Shown: positions 8,710 through 18,243, counted from the stretch's first letter. The stretch: 64,000 nt of DNA from Streptomyces sp. NBC_01341 (GCF_035946055.1 NZ_CP108364.1:3534001-3598000); one strand, 5' to 3'. Notes: generated from the letters alone by a model not told the origin. Translations and numbers: made by a program.

Positions 8710-9059
8710 CCGTACCCCAGCTCGTGCAGCCGCTCGTCGTCGATGCCGAAGTGGTGGGCGATCTCGTGGACGACGGTGATCTCGGTCTCGGCGACGACGT
8801 CCTCACGCGTCTCGCACATGCGCAGCGTCGGCCCCCGGTAGATGGTGATCCGGTCCGGGAGCACTCCCGCGTACCACTCGCCGCGCTCGGTGAGCGGGGT
8901 TCCCTCGTAGAGGCCGAGCAGCTCGCGGTCCCCGGGGTCCTCCGGCTCCTCCTCCACGAACACCGCGACGTTGTCCATCAGCCGCATCAGTTCCGGCGGG
9001 ACACGGTCAAGAGCCAGGCTCACCAGCTCTTCGAACTCCTCGCGCGTCATCTCCAGCAC
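8706..9059 (-). CDS. small zincin-like metallopeptidase family protein
   Basis: A 117-residue protein with VVHEIAHHFGIDDERLHELGYG at its C-terminus. HEIAH is a zinc-binding HExxH, and the following Gly-Ile-Asp-Asp/His pattern is that of the Zincin_1 (PF06262) family. These are cytosolic minimal metallopeptidase-like proteins common in actinobacteria, with unproven activity. The GTG at 9059 (MLEMTREE) is chosen because relatives begin this way. An ATG at 9050 is the alternative. It is the first gene of a coupled set with two crcB genes. Confidence 0.82.
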   Translation of the reverse strand: MLEMTREEFEELVSLALDRVPPELMRLMDNVAVFVEEEPEDPGDRELLGLYEGTPLTERGEWYAGVLPDRITIYRGPTLRMCETREDVVAETEITVVHEIAHHFGIDDERLHELGYG

Positions 9060-9182
9060 CCGGCCATTGTCACTTACGGCGGCCCCGTGCGGGCGGCCCG
9101 CTCCCGTCCGCCGGCCACCCGCCCGGCCCACGGCCGCCCGCCGGTCCGCATGTCCGCCGTCCGTTCGGGGCATACGCGCCCA

Positions 9183-10715
9183 ATGGCACGCCCGTTCCAC
9201 GCCGCCGCCGCCCGTGTCCGCCGACTCCGCCCGTCCCGCTCCCGCGCCAATGCCACCGTCGGCCTCGCACCCGCCGCGCACCCCTGGCAGCAGGCACTCG
9301 GGATGCTGGCCGTGGTGGTGCTGGGTGCCTGGCTCGGGCTGCTGGTGGTCGGCAGTGTGCGTACGCCGGTGGGTCCCATGGACACGACCATGACCCTGCG
9401 GCCGTCGGTGAGCGGCGGAACCAAGATCAACGTGTCCCCGCTGGGTGCCCTGGAGCTGGACTCCCACCACGCCCCCGTCCGCCTGGACGTGGACGTCGAC
9501 CAGCTGGACCCGGAGCGCTCCCAGGCCCTGGTGAAGCACCCCGAACGCCTCTCGGGCCTGCAGAGGGAGGTCACCGACGACGTCGCCTCCGGCACCCGTG
9601 AGCTGGCTTGGCGTTCCTGTGTGGCCGTCGTGTCGGGTGCCACCGCCCTCGGCCTCGTCGTCTACCGCCGCCCGCGCCGCGCGCTGGCGGCCGGCGGGCT
9701 CGCCCTGGCGCTGCTGGCGGCGTCGGGCGTCAGCGCGTACGCCACCTGGAACCCGAAGTCGGTCCTGGAACCGAAGTTCTCCGGGCTGCTCTCCAGCGCC
9801 CCCTCGGTCGTCGGCGACGCCCGGTCGATCGTCACCGAGTTCGACGTCTACCAGCAGGAACTGGCGCGCCTCGTCACCAACGTCACCAAGCTGTACGACG
9901 CCACGTCCACGCTGCCCGTCTACCAGCCGGACCCCGGCACCATCCGGGTCCTGCACGTCTCCGACATCCACCTGAACCCGGCCGCCTGGCACATCATCGG
10001 GTCGCTGGTCGAGCAGTACGAGATCGACGTGATCATCGACTCCGGCGACACGATGGACCACGGCACGGCCGCCGAGAACGGCTTCCTGGACCCGGCCCGC
10101 GACCTCGGCGCCCCCTACGTCTGGGTACGGGGCAACCACGACTCCAGGCTGACCCAGGCGTATCTGGAGAAGACGAAGAACGTGCACGTCCTGGACGAGG
10201 GCGACGCGGTGGACGTGGCGGGGCTGCGCATCGCGGGCACCGGCGACCCCCAGTTCACCCCCGACCGTTCGCGGCCCCCGGGCGGTAAGGCCGCCGAGCA
10301 GCTGGCGGGCATGCGTCTCGCCTCGGCCCTGCGCGACCAGAAGCGGGCGGGCACCCCCGTGGACATCGCGGTGGCCCACGACCCGAACGCCGCCCGGGAG
10401 ACCGACGGAACGGTTCCTCTGGTCCTGGCGGGCCATCTCCACCACCGGGTGAACGAACTGCTCCCCCTGGGCACCCGCCTGAAGGTCGAGGGCTCCACGG
10501 GTGGCGGCGGGCTGCGCGCCGTGCAGAACGAGAAGCCCGAGAAGGTGCGCGCCTCCGTGCTCTACCTGGACCGCCCCACCCGGCATCTGCAGGCCTGGGA
10601 CGAGATCACGCTGGGCGGGCTCGGCCTCACGACGGCCGAGGTCGGCCGCCACCTCCCGGAGGAGAACCTGACGTCCCCGTCGCCCTCCCCGAGCGTCCCG
10701 ACGACCTCCCCGTAA
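9183..10715 (+). CDS. membrane-anchored metallophosphoesterase
   Basis: A 510-residue protein. A membrane helix near residues 38-58 and a second hydrophobic pair near residues 145-185 flank a long extracytoplasmic-type segment. The C-terminal half is a calcineurin-like phosphoesterase: VLHVSDIHLNP (D-x-H), IDSGDTMDHG (GD-x-x-D), VRGNHDS (GNHD), AVAHDP and LAGHLHHR (GH-x-H) supply the bimetal ligands. A short Ser/Pro tail ends the protein. The likely role is hydrolysis of a phosphoester or phospholipid-linked substrate at the membrane. The start is uncertain: ATG 9183 is used, but ATG 9150 in the same frame is possible, and neither has a clear ribosome site. Confidence 0.85.
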   Translation: MARPFHAAAARVRRLRPSRSRANATVGLAPAAHPWQQALGMLAVVVLGAWLGLLVVGSVRTPVGPMDTTMTLRPSVSGGTKINVSPLGALELDSHHAPVRLDVDVDQLDPERSQALVKHPERLSGLQREVTDDVASGTRELAWRSCVAVVSGATALGLVVYRRPRRALAAGGLALALLAASGVSAYATWNPKSVLEPKFSGLLSSAPSVVGDARSIVTEFDVYQQELARLVTNVTKLYDATSTLPVYQPDPGTIRVLHVSDIHLNPAAWHIIGSLVEQYEIDVIIDSGDTMDHGTAAENGFLDPARDLGAPYVWVRGNHDSRLTQAYLEKTKNVHVLDEGDAVDVAGLRIAGTGDPQFTPDRSRPPGGKAAEQLAGMRLASALRDQKRAGTPVDIAVAHDPNAARETDGTVPLVLAGHLHHRVNELLPLGTRLKVEGSTGGGGLRAVQNEKPEKVRASVLYLDRPTRHLQAWDEITLGGLGLTTAEVGRHLPEENLTSPSPSPSVPTTSP

Positions 10716-10795
10716 ACCGTTTTGGCGATACCTCCCCGCATCCCATATGCTTCTCACGTCCCCGACGCGCTGGAAAGCGCGCAGGTGGGCCCTTA

Positions 10796-10868
10796 GCCCT
10801 CATCGTCTAGTGGCCCAGGACGCCGCCCTTTCAAGGCGGTAGCACGGGTTCGAATCCCGTTGGGGGCA
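10796..10868 (+). tRNA. tRNA-Glu (anticodon TTC)
   Basis: Complete cloverleaf: acceptor GCCCTCA / TGGGGGC, anticodon loop CTTTCAA, T arm GGGTTCGAATCCC. It is the first of three tRNA genes in 283 bases. Confidence 0.95.
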
Positions 10869-10907
10869 CGCTTTACCGTGTGCGAGACTTGTCTCGCACA
10901 CTAGCTT

Positions 10908-10982
10908 GGTCCTGTGGAGCAGTTTGGAGTGCTCGCCACCCTGTCAAGGTGGAGGCCGCGGGTTCAAATCCCGTCAGGACCG
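10908..10982 (+). tRNA. tRNA-Asp (anticodon GTC), copy 1
   Basis: Complete cloverleaf: acceptor GGTCCTG / CAGGACC, anticodon loop CTGTCAA, T arm GGGTTCAAATCCC. It is identical over all 75 bases to the copy at 17152. Confidence 0.95.
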
Positions 10983-11004
10983 CTGCAGCCCGTATGAGCT
11001 GCGT

Positions 11005-11078
11005 GGCTGGGTAGCTCAGTTGGTACGAGCGATCGCCTGAAAAGCGATAGGTCGCCGGTTCGATCCCGGCCCCAGCCA
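11005..11078 (+). tRNA. tRNA-Phe (anticodon GAA)
   Basis: Complete cloverleaf: acceptor GGCTGGG / CCCAGCC, anticodon loop with GAA, T arm CGGTTCGATCCCG. It is the last tRNA of the cluster and is followed directly by a terminator. Confidence 0.95.
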
Positions 11079-11084
11079 CCACCC

Positions 11085-11112
11085 GAAGGCCCCGTCCCCG
11101 GACGGGGCCTTC
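11085..11112 (+). terminator. hairpin ending the Glu-Asp-Phe tRNA cluster (bidirectional with ccdA)
   Basis: Perfect 12-base arms (gaaggccccgtc / gacggggccttc) and a cccg loop lie between tRNA-Phe and the convergent ccdA-like gene. Confidence 0.8.
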
Positions 11113-11129
11113 GTCGTGTCCGCGCCCCT

Positions 11130-11957
11130 TCACCCGTCACGGCGCCGGCGGACGGCGTGCACGACCGGCACCAGCAGAGCCACGCCCACCACCACGCTCA
11201 GAGCCACAGCGTCCGGCACGCTCGCGCCGACGCGCTGCACCCACTGCTCGACGGCGAACGAAGCGTCGACGTCCAGGAGTCCGGGCAGCGCGGTCGTTCC
11301 GTCGTAGACCAGGAAGAGGACGCCGAGTCCGACGAAGAGGAGACCGGACAGCAGCGAGTTGCTGTGCACTCCGAGGCGGCCGAGGCGCAGGGTCCGGCCG
11401 CGCAGCCAGGCCCTGTGGCCCAGTTCGAAGCGTTCCCAGAGGAGTGCGAGCACGAACAGCGGTACGGCCATACCCAGGGCGTAGACCGCGAGGAGGAGCC
11501 CGCCGTAGACGGGGCTGCCGCCGACGGCCGCCACCGTGAGGACACCGCCGAGGATCGGGCCCGCGCAGAAGCCGGCCAGTCCGTAGACCGCGCCCAGGGC
11601 GTAGACGGAGAGTGCCGTCGTGGGCCGGATCCGGCCACTGAGTGCGGCGATCCGGCGGGAGGCGAAGCCCAGACCCGCGATCTGGGCGAGGCCGAGCCCG
11701 ATGATCAGCCAGCCCGCACCGAGGACGAGCGCGTCACGGTGCCCGTGAAACAGCCGCCCGGCGTACGAGCCCGCCGCGCCGAGCGGGACGAGGGTGGTGG
11801 CGAGACCGGCGTAGAAGATCCCCGTGCGTGCCAGCAGCCGTGAGGCGGAGTCGACGGTGTAGGCGAAGAAGGCGGGGAGCAGCAGGGCGCTGCACGGACT
11901 GACCAGGGTGAGCAGTCCGCCGAGCAGAGCCGCGAAGTAGCCGATGCCGGGCGTCAC
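11130..11957 (-). CDS. CcdA/DsbD-type thiol-disulfide transmembrane electron carrier
   Basis: A 275-residue membrane protein with about six or seven helices. TLVSPCSALLLPAFF near residue 20 and GLAFCAGP-like GLAGFCAGPILGGV in the middle give the paired PC/C-x-x-P cysteines used to pass electrons across the membrane in the CcdA/DsbD family. The GTG start overlaps the stop of the upstream DsbA-like gene (GTGA), so the two are co-translated. It probably reduces the partner or feeds cytochrome c maturation. A role in general envelope disulfide exchange is equally possible. Confidence 0.85.
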   Translation of the reverse strand: MTPGIGYFAALLGGLLTLVSPCSALLLPAFFAYTVDSASRLLARTGIFYAGLATTLVPLGAAGSYAGRLFHGHRDALVLGAGWLIIGLGLAQIAGLGFASRRIAALSGRIRPTTALSVYALGAVYGLAGFCAGPILGGVLTVAAVGGSPVYGGLLLAVYALGMAVPLFVLALLWERFELGHRAWLRGRTLRLGRLGVHSNSLLSGLLFVGLGVLFLVYDGTTALPGLLDVDASFAVEQWVQRVGASVPDAVALSVVVGVALLVPVVHAVRRRRDG

Positions 11958-12727
11958 TTCGCGGGATCCCCGGCGCCGTTGCCCGCGTTCCCGACGTTCG
12001 CGGCCTCCGCCGCCGCTTCCTCGACGGCCTGGGTGAAGACGGCCGTCGGCTGTGCGCCCGCGAGAGGACGGCCGTTGACGAGGAAGGACGGTGTGGAGGT
12101 GGCGCCGATCCCGTAGGCCTGCTCCCGGTCCACGCGGACCGCCTCCGCGGCCTGCGGGCTGTCGGCGTCGCGTGCGAACCGGTCGAGGTCCTTGACGCCC
12201 GCCTGCCCCGCGAGAACCCTGAGCCGGGCCTTGCCGAAGCCCTTCTCCTTGGCGTCCTCGGCGTAGGCGGCCCGGTGGAAGGCCCAGAAGCGGTCCTGCC
12301 GCCCGGCGGCCCAGGCCGCGCGGGCCGCCGCCTCGGACGCCTCGCCGAAGATCGGGAAGTTGCGCCACTCGATCCGCAGGGTGCCGTCGTCGACGTACCT
12401 CCTGATCAGTTCGGGCTCGGTGTCCCGGGCGAACTTGCCGCAGTAGCCGCACTGGAAGTCGGCGTACTCGATGAGGACGACCGGGGCGTCGGTGCGGCCC
12501 TGGGCCAGCTTGTCGCCCGCGTCTCGGCGGGCGAGCTCCGCCAGCTCGCGTCGGACGTCGGGGTCCGTGCCCTCGGTCGTGCGGACGGCCGGGGCGTCCG
12601 ACGCGGCACCGTCGGGGGCGGTGGCCAGGTAGGAGACGAGGCCGAGCAGTCCGGCGGCGAGCGCGACGGCGAGGCCGAAGAGCAGCGGCTTCAGGAGGGT
12701 CGACGAGGTGCGCGGGGGCGTGGGCAT
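11954..12727 (-). CDS. membrane-anchored DsbA-like thioredoxin-fold oxidoreductase
   Basis: A 257-residue protein. A single membrane anchor near residues 13-34 is followed by an acidic linker and a DsbA-fold domain. FQCGYCGKFA near residue 105 is the active-site CxxC. ATSTPSFLVNGRPLAGAQ carries the cis-proline loop. The pairing with ccdA by a four-base overlap suggests a dedicated redox couple acting on exported proteins. ATG 12727 (MPTPPRTSS) is chosen because the signal anchor begins just after it. Confidence 0.88.
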   Translation of the reverse strand: MPTPPRTSSTLLKPLLFGLAVALAAGLLGLVSYLATAPDGAASDAPAVRTTEGTDPDVRRELAELARRDAGDKLAQGRTDAPVVLIEYADFQCGYCGKFARDTEPELIRRYVDDGTLRIEWRNFPIFGEASEAAARAAWAAGRQDRFWAFHRAAYAEDAKEKGFGKARLRVLAGQAGVKDLDRFARDADSPQAAEAVRVDREQAYGIGATSTPSFLVNGRPLAGAQPTAVFTQAVEEAAAEAANVGNAGNGAGDPAK

Positions 12728-13087
12728 GCGGCACTCCGGGCTGGTGCGGGGGTGTCTGCTGGGTGGGGGGGACGGCCCGCCTACACCCTCGGCTCGGAGG
12801 GTTCGGCGGGTGCGGCTATCCCCCGGCGCCGAAGGACCCCGGCGGCGGTGGCCGGCGTGCGGACCGACCGCGGCCGGGAGGCGCGCACGGCCGCCGGGCT
12901 GCGCCACTGCGAAGGGGACACGGAACCGCCTCGGACGGGGAACGGTTGATCAGCTGCCCGAAATGGTACGGCCTGTGACCGCGCCTGACCGCTCGGTCAC
13001 CGATGTGACGCATCCCCGCCCGCGTGACAGGCCCGGTGCGAAATGGGTTCGCCACTCCTCACGCCCGGGTGCGATCCTGGGACCCGT
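12728..13087. other. intergenic region between dsbA-like gene and hrpA
   Basis: This is a divergent 360-base region with promoters for both sides presumed. I see no RNA gene, no strong palindrome and no convincing small coding frame in it. Confidence 0.5.
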
Positions 13088-16000
13088 ATGTCTACTTCCT
13101 TCGCCGATCTCCAGTCCCAGCTCGGACAGCTCTCGCTCCGCGACGCGAACCGGCTCGGCCGGCGCCTCGAAGGAGCGCGCCGCATCCGCAAGCCCGAGGC
13201 CCGACAGTCCGTGCTGGACGAGATCGCGGCCGAAGCGGGCAAAGCGGCCGGGCGCCTCGCCACGCGCGCGGCCCGGCTGCCCGCCCTGTCCTACCCCGAC
13301 GAGCTCCCGGTCAGCCAGAAGAAGGACGAGATCCTGGAGGCGATACGCGACCACCAGGTCGTGATCGTCGCCGGTGAGACCGGGTCCGGCAAGACCACGC
13401 AGATCCCCAAGATCTGCATGGAGCTGGGCCGCGGTGTCCGGGGGATGATCGGGCACACCCAGCCCCGCCGGATCGCCGCCCGCACCGTCGCCGAGCGGGT
13501 CGCGGACGAGCTGAAGACCCCGCTCGGCGAGACCGTCGGCTGGAAGGTCCGCTTCACCGACCAGGTGAACCCGGAGTCGACGTATCTGAAGCTGATGACG
13601 GACGGCATCCTGCTCGCCGAGATCCAGACGGACCGCGAGCTGCTGGCCTACGACACGATCATCATCGACGAGGCCCACGAGCGGTCCCTGAACATCGACT
13701 TCCTGCTCGGCTACCTGGCCCGGCTGCTGCCGAAGCGCCCGGACCTGAAGGTCGTCATCACCTCGGCGACCATCGACCCCGAACGCTTCGCACGCCACTT
13801 CGGCGAGGCACCGATCGTCGAGGTCAGCGGCCGTACCTATCCGGTGGAGGTGCGCTACCGGCCCCTTCTCGAGGAGGAGGGCGACGACTCCGACCGCGAC
13901 CAGATCACCGCGATCTGCGACGCCGTGGACGAGCTGGGCCACGAGGCCCCCGGCGACGTCCTGGTCTTCCTCTCCGGCGAACGCGAGATCCGGGACACCG
14001 CGGACGCCCTGAACAAACGCAACCTCAGACACACCGAGGTACTCCCCCTCTACGCGCGCCTGTCGCACGCCGAGCAGCACCGCGTGTTCCAGCGCCACAC
14101 GGGACGCAGGATCGTTCTGGCGACGAACGTCGCCGAGACCTCGCTGACCGTCCCCGGCATCAAGTACGTGATCGACCCGGGCAACGCCCGCATCTCCCGC
14201 TACAGCCACCGCACCAAGGTCCAGCGGCTGCCGATCGAACGGATCTCCCAGGCCAGCGCCAACCAGCGCAAGGGCCGGTGCGGCCGTACGTCGGACGGCA
14301 TCTGCATCCGGCTGTACTCCGAGGACGACTTCGTCACCCGGCCGGAGTTCACCGACCCGGAGATCCTGCGGACCAACCTGGCCTCCGTCATCCTCCAGAT
14401 GACCGCGGCCGGCCTCGGCGACATCGAGAAGTTCCCCTTCATCGACCCGCCGGACCACCGCAACATCCGCGACGGTGTGCAGCTGCTCCAGGAGCTGGGG
14501 GCCCTCGAACAGGGGGAGACGTCCCCCCAGGAGGGGAAGCGGGGGCAGCGGCTCACCCCGCTCGGCCGCAAGCTCTCCCAGCTGCCCGTCGACCCGCGCC
14601 TGGCCCGCATGGTCATCGAGGCCGACAAGAACGGCTGCGCCCGCGAGGTCATGGTCATCGCCGCCGCGCTGTCCATCCAGGACCCGCGCGAGCGGCCCGC
14701 GGAGAAGCAGACCCAGGCCGACCAGAACCACGCCCGGTTCAAGGACGAGACGTCCGACTTCCTGGCGTACCTGAACCTCTGGCGCTACGTCCGCGAGCAG
14801 CAGAAGGAGCGCGGCTCCTCCTCGTTCCGGAGGATGTGCAAGCAGGAGTACCTGAACTTCCTGCGCATCCGGGAGTGGCAGGACATCTACGCGCAGCTGC
14901 GCACGGTGGCCAAGCAGATGGGCATCAGCGTCGAGGAGCCCAAGGCCGACGAGGGCGTCCCGGAGCAGGCGGTGCACACCTCGCTGCTGGCCGGCCTCCT
15001 GTCGCACATCGGGCTGAAGGACACCGAGAAGAACGAGTACGTGGGCGCCCGCAACGCCAAGTTCGCGATCTTCCCGGGTTCGGCGCTGTTCAAGAAGCAG
15101 CCCCGCTTCGTGATGTCGGCCGAGCTGGTCGAGACGTCCCGGCTGTGGGCGCGCGTCAACGCGAAGGTCGAGCCGGAGTGGATCGAGCCCCTCGCCCAGC
15201 ACCTGCTGAAGCGCACCTACAGCGAGCCGCACTGGGAGAAGGACCAGGCGGCGGTCATGGCGTACGAGCGGGTCACGCTCTACGGCGTGCCGATCGTCGC
15301 CCAGCGCAAGATCAATTTCGGCCGTATCGACCAGGAGGCGTCCCGCGACCTGTTCATCCGGAACGCCCTGGTCGAGGGTGACTGGCGCACCCACCACCAG
15401 TTCTTCCATGACAATCGCAAACTGCTCGGCGAGGTCGAGGAGTTGGAGCACCGGGCCCGGCGCCGCGACATCCTCGTGGACGACGAGACGCTCTTCGACT
15501 TCTACGACCGGCGGATTCCCGAGCACATCGTCTCGGGTGCCCACTTCGACTCCTGGTGGAAGCACAAGCGCCGCGACGAGCCCGACGCGCTCGACTTCGA
15601 GCGCTCGATGCTCATCAACGAGAAGGCCGGCGCCGTCACCAAGGACGACTACCCGGACTCCTGGCGGCAGGGGAAGCTCAAGTTCCGGGTGACCTACCAG
15701 TTCGAGCCCGGCGCGGACGCCGACGGTGTGACCGTCCACGTCCCGCTCCAGGTCCTCAACCAGGTCACCTCCGAGGGCTTCGACTGGCAGATCCCCGGCC
15801 TGCGCGAGGAGGTCGTCACCGAGCTGATCCGCTCACTGCCCAAGCCCATCCGCCGGCACTACGTCCCCGCGCCGAACTACGCGGACAAGTTCCTCGACCG
15901 GGCCGTCCCGCTGCAGGAACCGCTGCCGCTCACGCTCGCCCGTGAGCTCCAGCGCATGGTCGGCGTGCCGGTCACGGCCGACGACTTCGACCTGTCCCGG

Positions 16001-17035
16001 ATTCCGGACCACCTCAAGATCACCTTCCGGATCACCGACGAACGGCGCCGCAAGGTCGCCGAGGACAAGGACCTGGAGGCGCTGAAGATCCGTCTGCGCC
16101 CCAAGGCGCGACAGGCACTCTCCGAGGCCGCCGCGGCCACGGCGGGGCCCTCGGGCGAGTCCATCGAACGGGCGGGCCTCACCGACTGGACCATCGGCAC
16201 CCTGAACCGCGTGTTCGAGACCCGCCGCGCCGGGCAGCCGGTGAAGGCGTACCCGGCGCTCGTCGACCAGGGCGCGACCGTGGCCGTACGGCTCTTCGAC
16301 ACGGAGGCCGAACAGCAGCAGGCGATGTGGCGCGGCACCCGCAGGCTGATCCTGCTGAACATCCCGGTGAATCCTGCCAAGTTCGCCTCGGACAAGCTCA
16401 CCAACCAGCAGAAGCTGGCGCTGTCCCGCAATCCCCACGGCTCCGTCCAGGCGTTGTTCGACGACTGCGCGACGGCGGCGGCCGACCGGCTGATCGCCGC
16501 GCACGGCGGACCGGCCTGGGACGAGGCGTCGTTCCGGAAGCTGTACGACAAGGTGCGCGCCGACATCGTGGACCTCACCGTCCGCACGGTCGGCCAGGTG
16601 CAGCAGATCCTGGCGGCCTGGCAGGCCTGCGAGCGCAGGCTCAAGGCGACGAACAGCCTGGTCCTGATCAACAACGTCACCGACGTGCGGGACCACCTGG
16701 CCCGTCTCGTGCCGGCCGGGTTCGTCACCGCCACGGGGCTGCGCAGACTGCCCGACCTGATGCGCTATCTGGTCGCCGAGGACCGCCGGCTGCAGCAGAT
16801 GCCGTCGAACGCCCAGCGCGACACGACGCGCATGGAGAAGGTCCACGAGATGCAGGACGAGTACGCCTGGCTCCTCGAACAGCTACCGCAGGGACGGCCC
16901 GTGCCCCAGGAGGTCCTGGACATCCGCTGGATGATCGAGGAGCTGCGGGTGAGCTACTTCGCGCACGCCCTCGGCACCGCGCAGCCCGTCTCGGACAAGA
17001 GGATCGTGAAGGCGATCGACGCGGCGGCGCCGTGA
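13088..17035 (+). CDS. hrpA: ATP-dependent RNA helicase HrpA (DEAH box)
   Basis: A 1,315-residue protein of full HrpA length. The P-loop GETGSGKTT lies at residues 96-104, DEAH near 194, and SAT and LATNVAETSLTVPGI follow. Then come QRKGRCGR (motif VI), the helicase-associated and OB domains, and the long C-terminal region typical of bacterial HrpA (containing SGAHFDSWWKHKRR). DEAH helicases of this class act on mRNA processing and stalled or collided ribosomes. ATG 13088 gives the N-terminus MSTSFADLQ. The frame is open upstream but without conserved sequence. It is monocistronic, followed by tRNA-Asp. Confidence 0.95.
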   Translation: MSTSFADLQSQLGQLSLRDANRLGRRLEGARRIRKPEARQSVLDEIAAEAGKAAGRLATRAARLPALSYPDELPVSQKKDEILEAIRDHQVVIVAGETGSGKTTQIPKICMELGRGVRGMIGHTQPRRIAARTVAERVADELKTPLGETVGWKVRFTDQVNPESTYLKLMTDGILLAEIQTDRELLAYDTIIIDEAHERSLNIDFLLGYLARLLPKRPDLKVVITSATIDPERFARHFGEAPIVEVSGRTYPVEVRYRPLLEEEGDDSDRDQITAICDAVDELGHEAPGDVLVFLSGEREIRDTADALNKRNLRHTEVLPLYARLSHAEQHRVFQRHTGRRIVLATNVAETSLTVPGIKYVIDPGNARISRYSHRTKVQRLPIERISQASANQRKGRCGRTSDGICIRLYSEDDFVTRPEFTDPEILRTNLASVILQMTAAGLGDIEKFPFIDPPDHRNIRDGVQLLQELGALEQGETSPQEGKRGQRLTPLGRKLSQLPVDPRLARMVIEADKNGCAREVMVIAAALSIQDPRERPAEKQTQADQNHARFKDETSDFLAYLNLWRYVREQQKERGSSSFRRMCKQEYLNFLRIREWQDIYAQLRTVAKQMGISVEEPKADEGVPEQAVHTSLLAGLLSHIGLKDTEKNEYVGARNAKFAIFPGSALFKKQPRFVMSAELVETSRLWARVNAKVEPEWIEPLAQHLLKRTYSEPHWEKDQAAVMAYERVTLYGVPIVAQRKINFGRIDQEASRDLFIRNALVEGDWRTHHQFFHDNRKLLGEVEELEHRARRRDILVDDETLFDFYDRRIPEHIVSGAHFDSWWKHKRRDEPDALDFERSMLINEKAGAVTKDDYPDSWRQGKLKFRVTYQFEPGADADGVTVHVPLQVLNQVTSEGFDWQIPGLREEVVTELIRSLPKPIRRHYVPAPNYADKFLDRAVPLQEPLPLTLARELQRMVGVPVTADDFDLSRIPDHLKITFRITDERRRKVAEDKDLEALKIRLRPKARQALSEAAAATAGPSGESIERAGLTDWTIGTLNRVFETRRAGQPVKAYPALVDQGATVAVRLFDTEAEQQQAMWRGTRRLILLNIPVNPAKFASDKLTNQQKLALSRNPHGSVQALFDDCATAAADRLIAAHGGPAWDEASFRKLYDKVRADIVDLTVRTVGQVQQILAAWQACERRLKATNSLVLINNVTDVRDHLARLVPAGFVTATGLRRLPDLMRYLVAEDRRLQQMPSNAQRDTTRMEKVHEMQDEYAWLLEQLPQGRPVPQEVLDIRWMIEELRVSYFAHALGTAQPVSDKRIVKAIDAAAP

Positions 17036-17151
17036 GGGCACCCGCCGCCGGGCCGTGACGGTCCCCGCACGGTGGGTGAGTTCGACCTGGCCCGCCGACC
17101 TCCTGTAGAGTCTCGTTTCGCAGCAGGCCGCAAGGCAAGCAGCGAAAACGA

Positions 17152-17226
17152 GGTCCTGTGGAGCAGTTTGGAGTGCTCGCCACCCTGTCAAGGTGGAGGC
17201 CGCGGGTTCAAATCCCGTCAGGACCG
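17152..17226 (+). tRNA. tRNA-Asp (anticodon GTC), copy 2
   Basis: A 75-base gene identical to that at 10908, with the same GTC anticodon loop and acceptor. The flanks differ. Confidence 0.95.
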
Positions 17227-17233
17227 CAGTAGA

Positions 17234-17266
17234 CGAAAGCCCGGATCCCCTGGATCCGGGCTTTCG
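17234..17266 (+). terminator. hairpin after tRNA-Asp copy 2
   Basis: Perfect 15-base arms (cgaaagcccggatcc / ggatccgggctttcg) with a 3-base loop, seven bases after the tRNA. Confidence 0.85.
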
Positions 17267-17367
17267 TGCGTCTTGACTACGGCCCCCGGCGCGGGTACCC
17301 CCGTAGAACGGAGTCCGCCCCGGTTCACCCGGCAGGGGGCGGCGGGGTCCACCGGGAGGTCGCGCGC

Positions 17368-17715
17368 ATGTCCGCGTCCACGGGAAGGCACGAGACCCGC
17401 GCGCTGCTGCGCGCCCATCTGGCGGCGGCGTCCGGCTACCGCCACCTCACCCGGCACTGCCCGATCTGCCATCGGCTGCTGCGACTCGCCATGGAGCCCC
17501 TGACGGCCCCACAGGAGCCTTGCAGGCCCGCCGAATCGGGCACCGCGACGCGACCCCCGGCAGGCCCGGAGAGCGCCACCGACGGCCGCGGGGGCGACAC
17601 ACGGGGCGAGGCCGGCCCGCACCACCCCCCGACAGAAGGCGACACCCCCTCCGAAGACCCTCCTCCGGGCCGCCGCGAGACCCCTCCCGGTGACCGACGT
17701 GCAGCCGGGGCGTGA
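17368..17715 (+). CDS. DUF6274-like small protein
   Basis: A 115-residue protein. The N-terminal 45 residues (ETRALLRAHLAAASGYRH, then HCPICHRLLRLAME) form a compact Cys/His-containing segment that I recognise from a streptomycete family annotated DUF6274. CPICH could hold a metal with upstream His. The rest is disordered, rich in Pro, Gly, Glu and Arg. GGGAGGT lies seven bases before the ATG, which decides the start although the frame opens earlier. It sits near bldC, as in other Streptomyces. The function is unknown. Confidence 0.65.
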   Translation: MSASTGRHETRALLRAHLAAASGYRHLTRHCPICHRLLRLAMEPLTAPQEPCRPAESGTATRPPAGPESATDGRGGDTRGEAGPHHPPTEGDTPSEDPPPGRRETPPGDRRAAGA

Positions 17716-18243
17716 CCTGCCGGCCGCCGCGGACGCCGCTCCCGGAGCAGCGGGCCCGCACTCGGCGGCACGGAGAGGGGTGTGACGCGAGTCACTGAAC
17801 CAGTTTTTCGGAAGGGGCACCTTACGCACTTCCTACAACTGGCGAATTTAATATGTGCAATTGCACTACCCGTGAAGTACATCCCGGACCGTTCCGCACG
17901 AGCTGCCCCACGACGTCCGGGACCCGGGCGAACAGTCCCGAACAGTCCCGCCCACAGTCACACGCCAAGCCCCGCAAACCGACCCGTCGGCCGGTTCGGA
18001 GGGCCGGCGCGGCCGCTCGGACGGTCACGCCCCCACGGGCGCCCCCGCGCGACGCGCGCGTTCCCCCGGAAAACGAAGATCGCGCTGGACCCGGCGGAGT
18101 CCAGCGCGATCGAACGACGCACCCGCATGTCACAGGTATGGCGCCCGTTGGGGCGGGCGCCCGTCGTGTGGAGCTATGAGTGGGATTACCGTGGGTTGGG
18201 GGACCCTCGGGAGCCCTGTTATGGCTGCGGCGACAGGGGTGTG
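17716..18243. other. intergenic region between DUF6274-like gene and bldC
   Basis: This 528-base region lies between convergent genes. It has an AT-rich island with a 12-base perfect palindrome gtgcaattgcac (17855-17866). Gaacagtcccg occurs twice in a row near 17935-17955. The bldC terminator hairpins lie at 18078-18111 and 18140-18161. No coding frame with Streptomyces codon use was seen. Confidence 0.5.
18078..18111 (-). terminator. terminator hairpin downstream of bldC
   Basis: Perfect 13-base arms gatcgcgctggac / gtccagcgcgatc with an 8-base loop. A second weaker hairpin (ggcgcccg / cgggcgcc, 18140-18161) lies closer to the gene. Confidence 0.65.

Noticed and set aside
12950..15739. 929-codon minus-strand frame opposite hrpA
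   Set aside because: Antisense of the highly conserved helicase, rich in Val/Asp/Leu/Arg without motifs.
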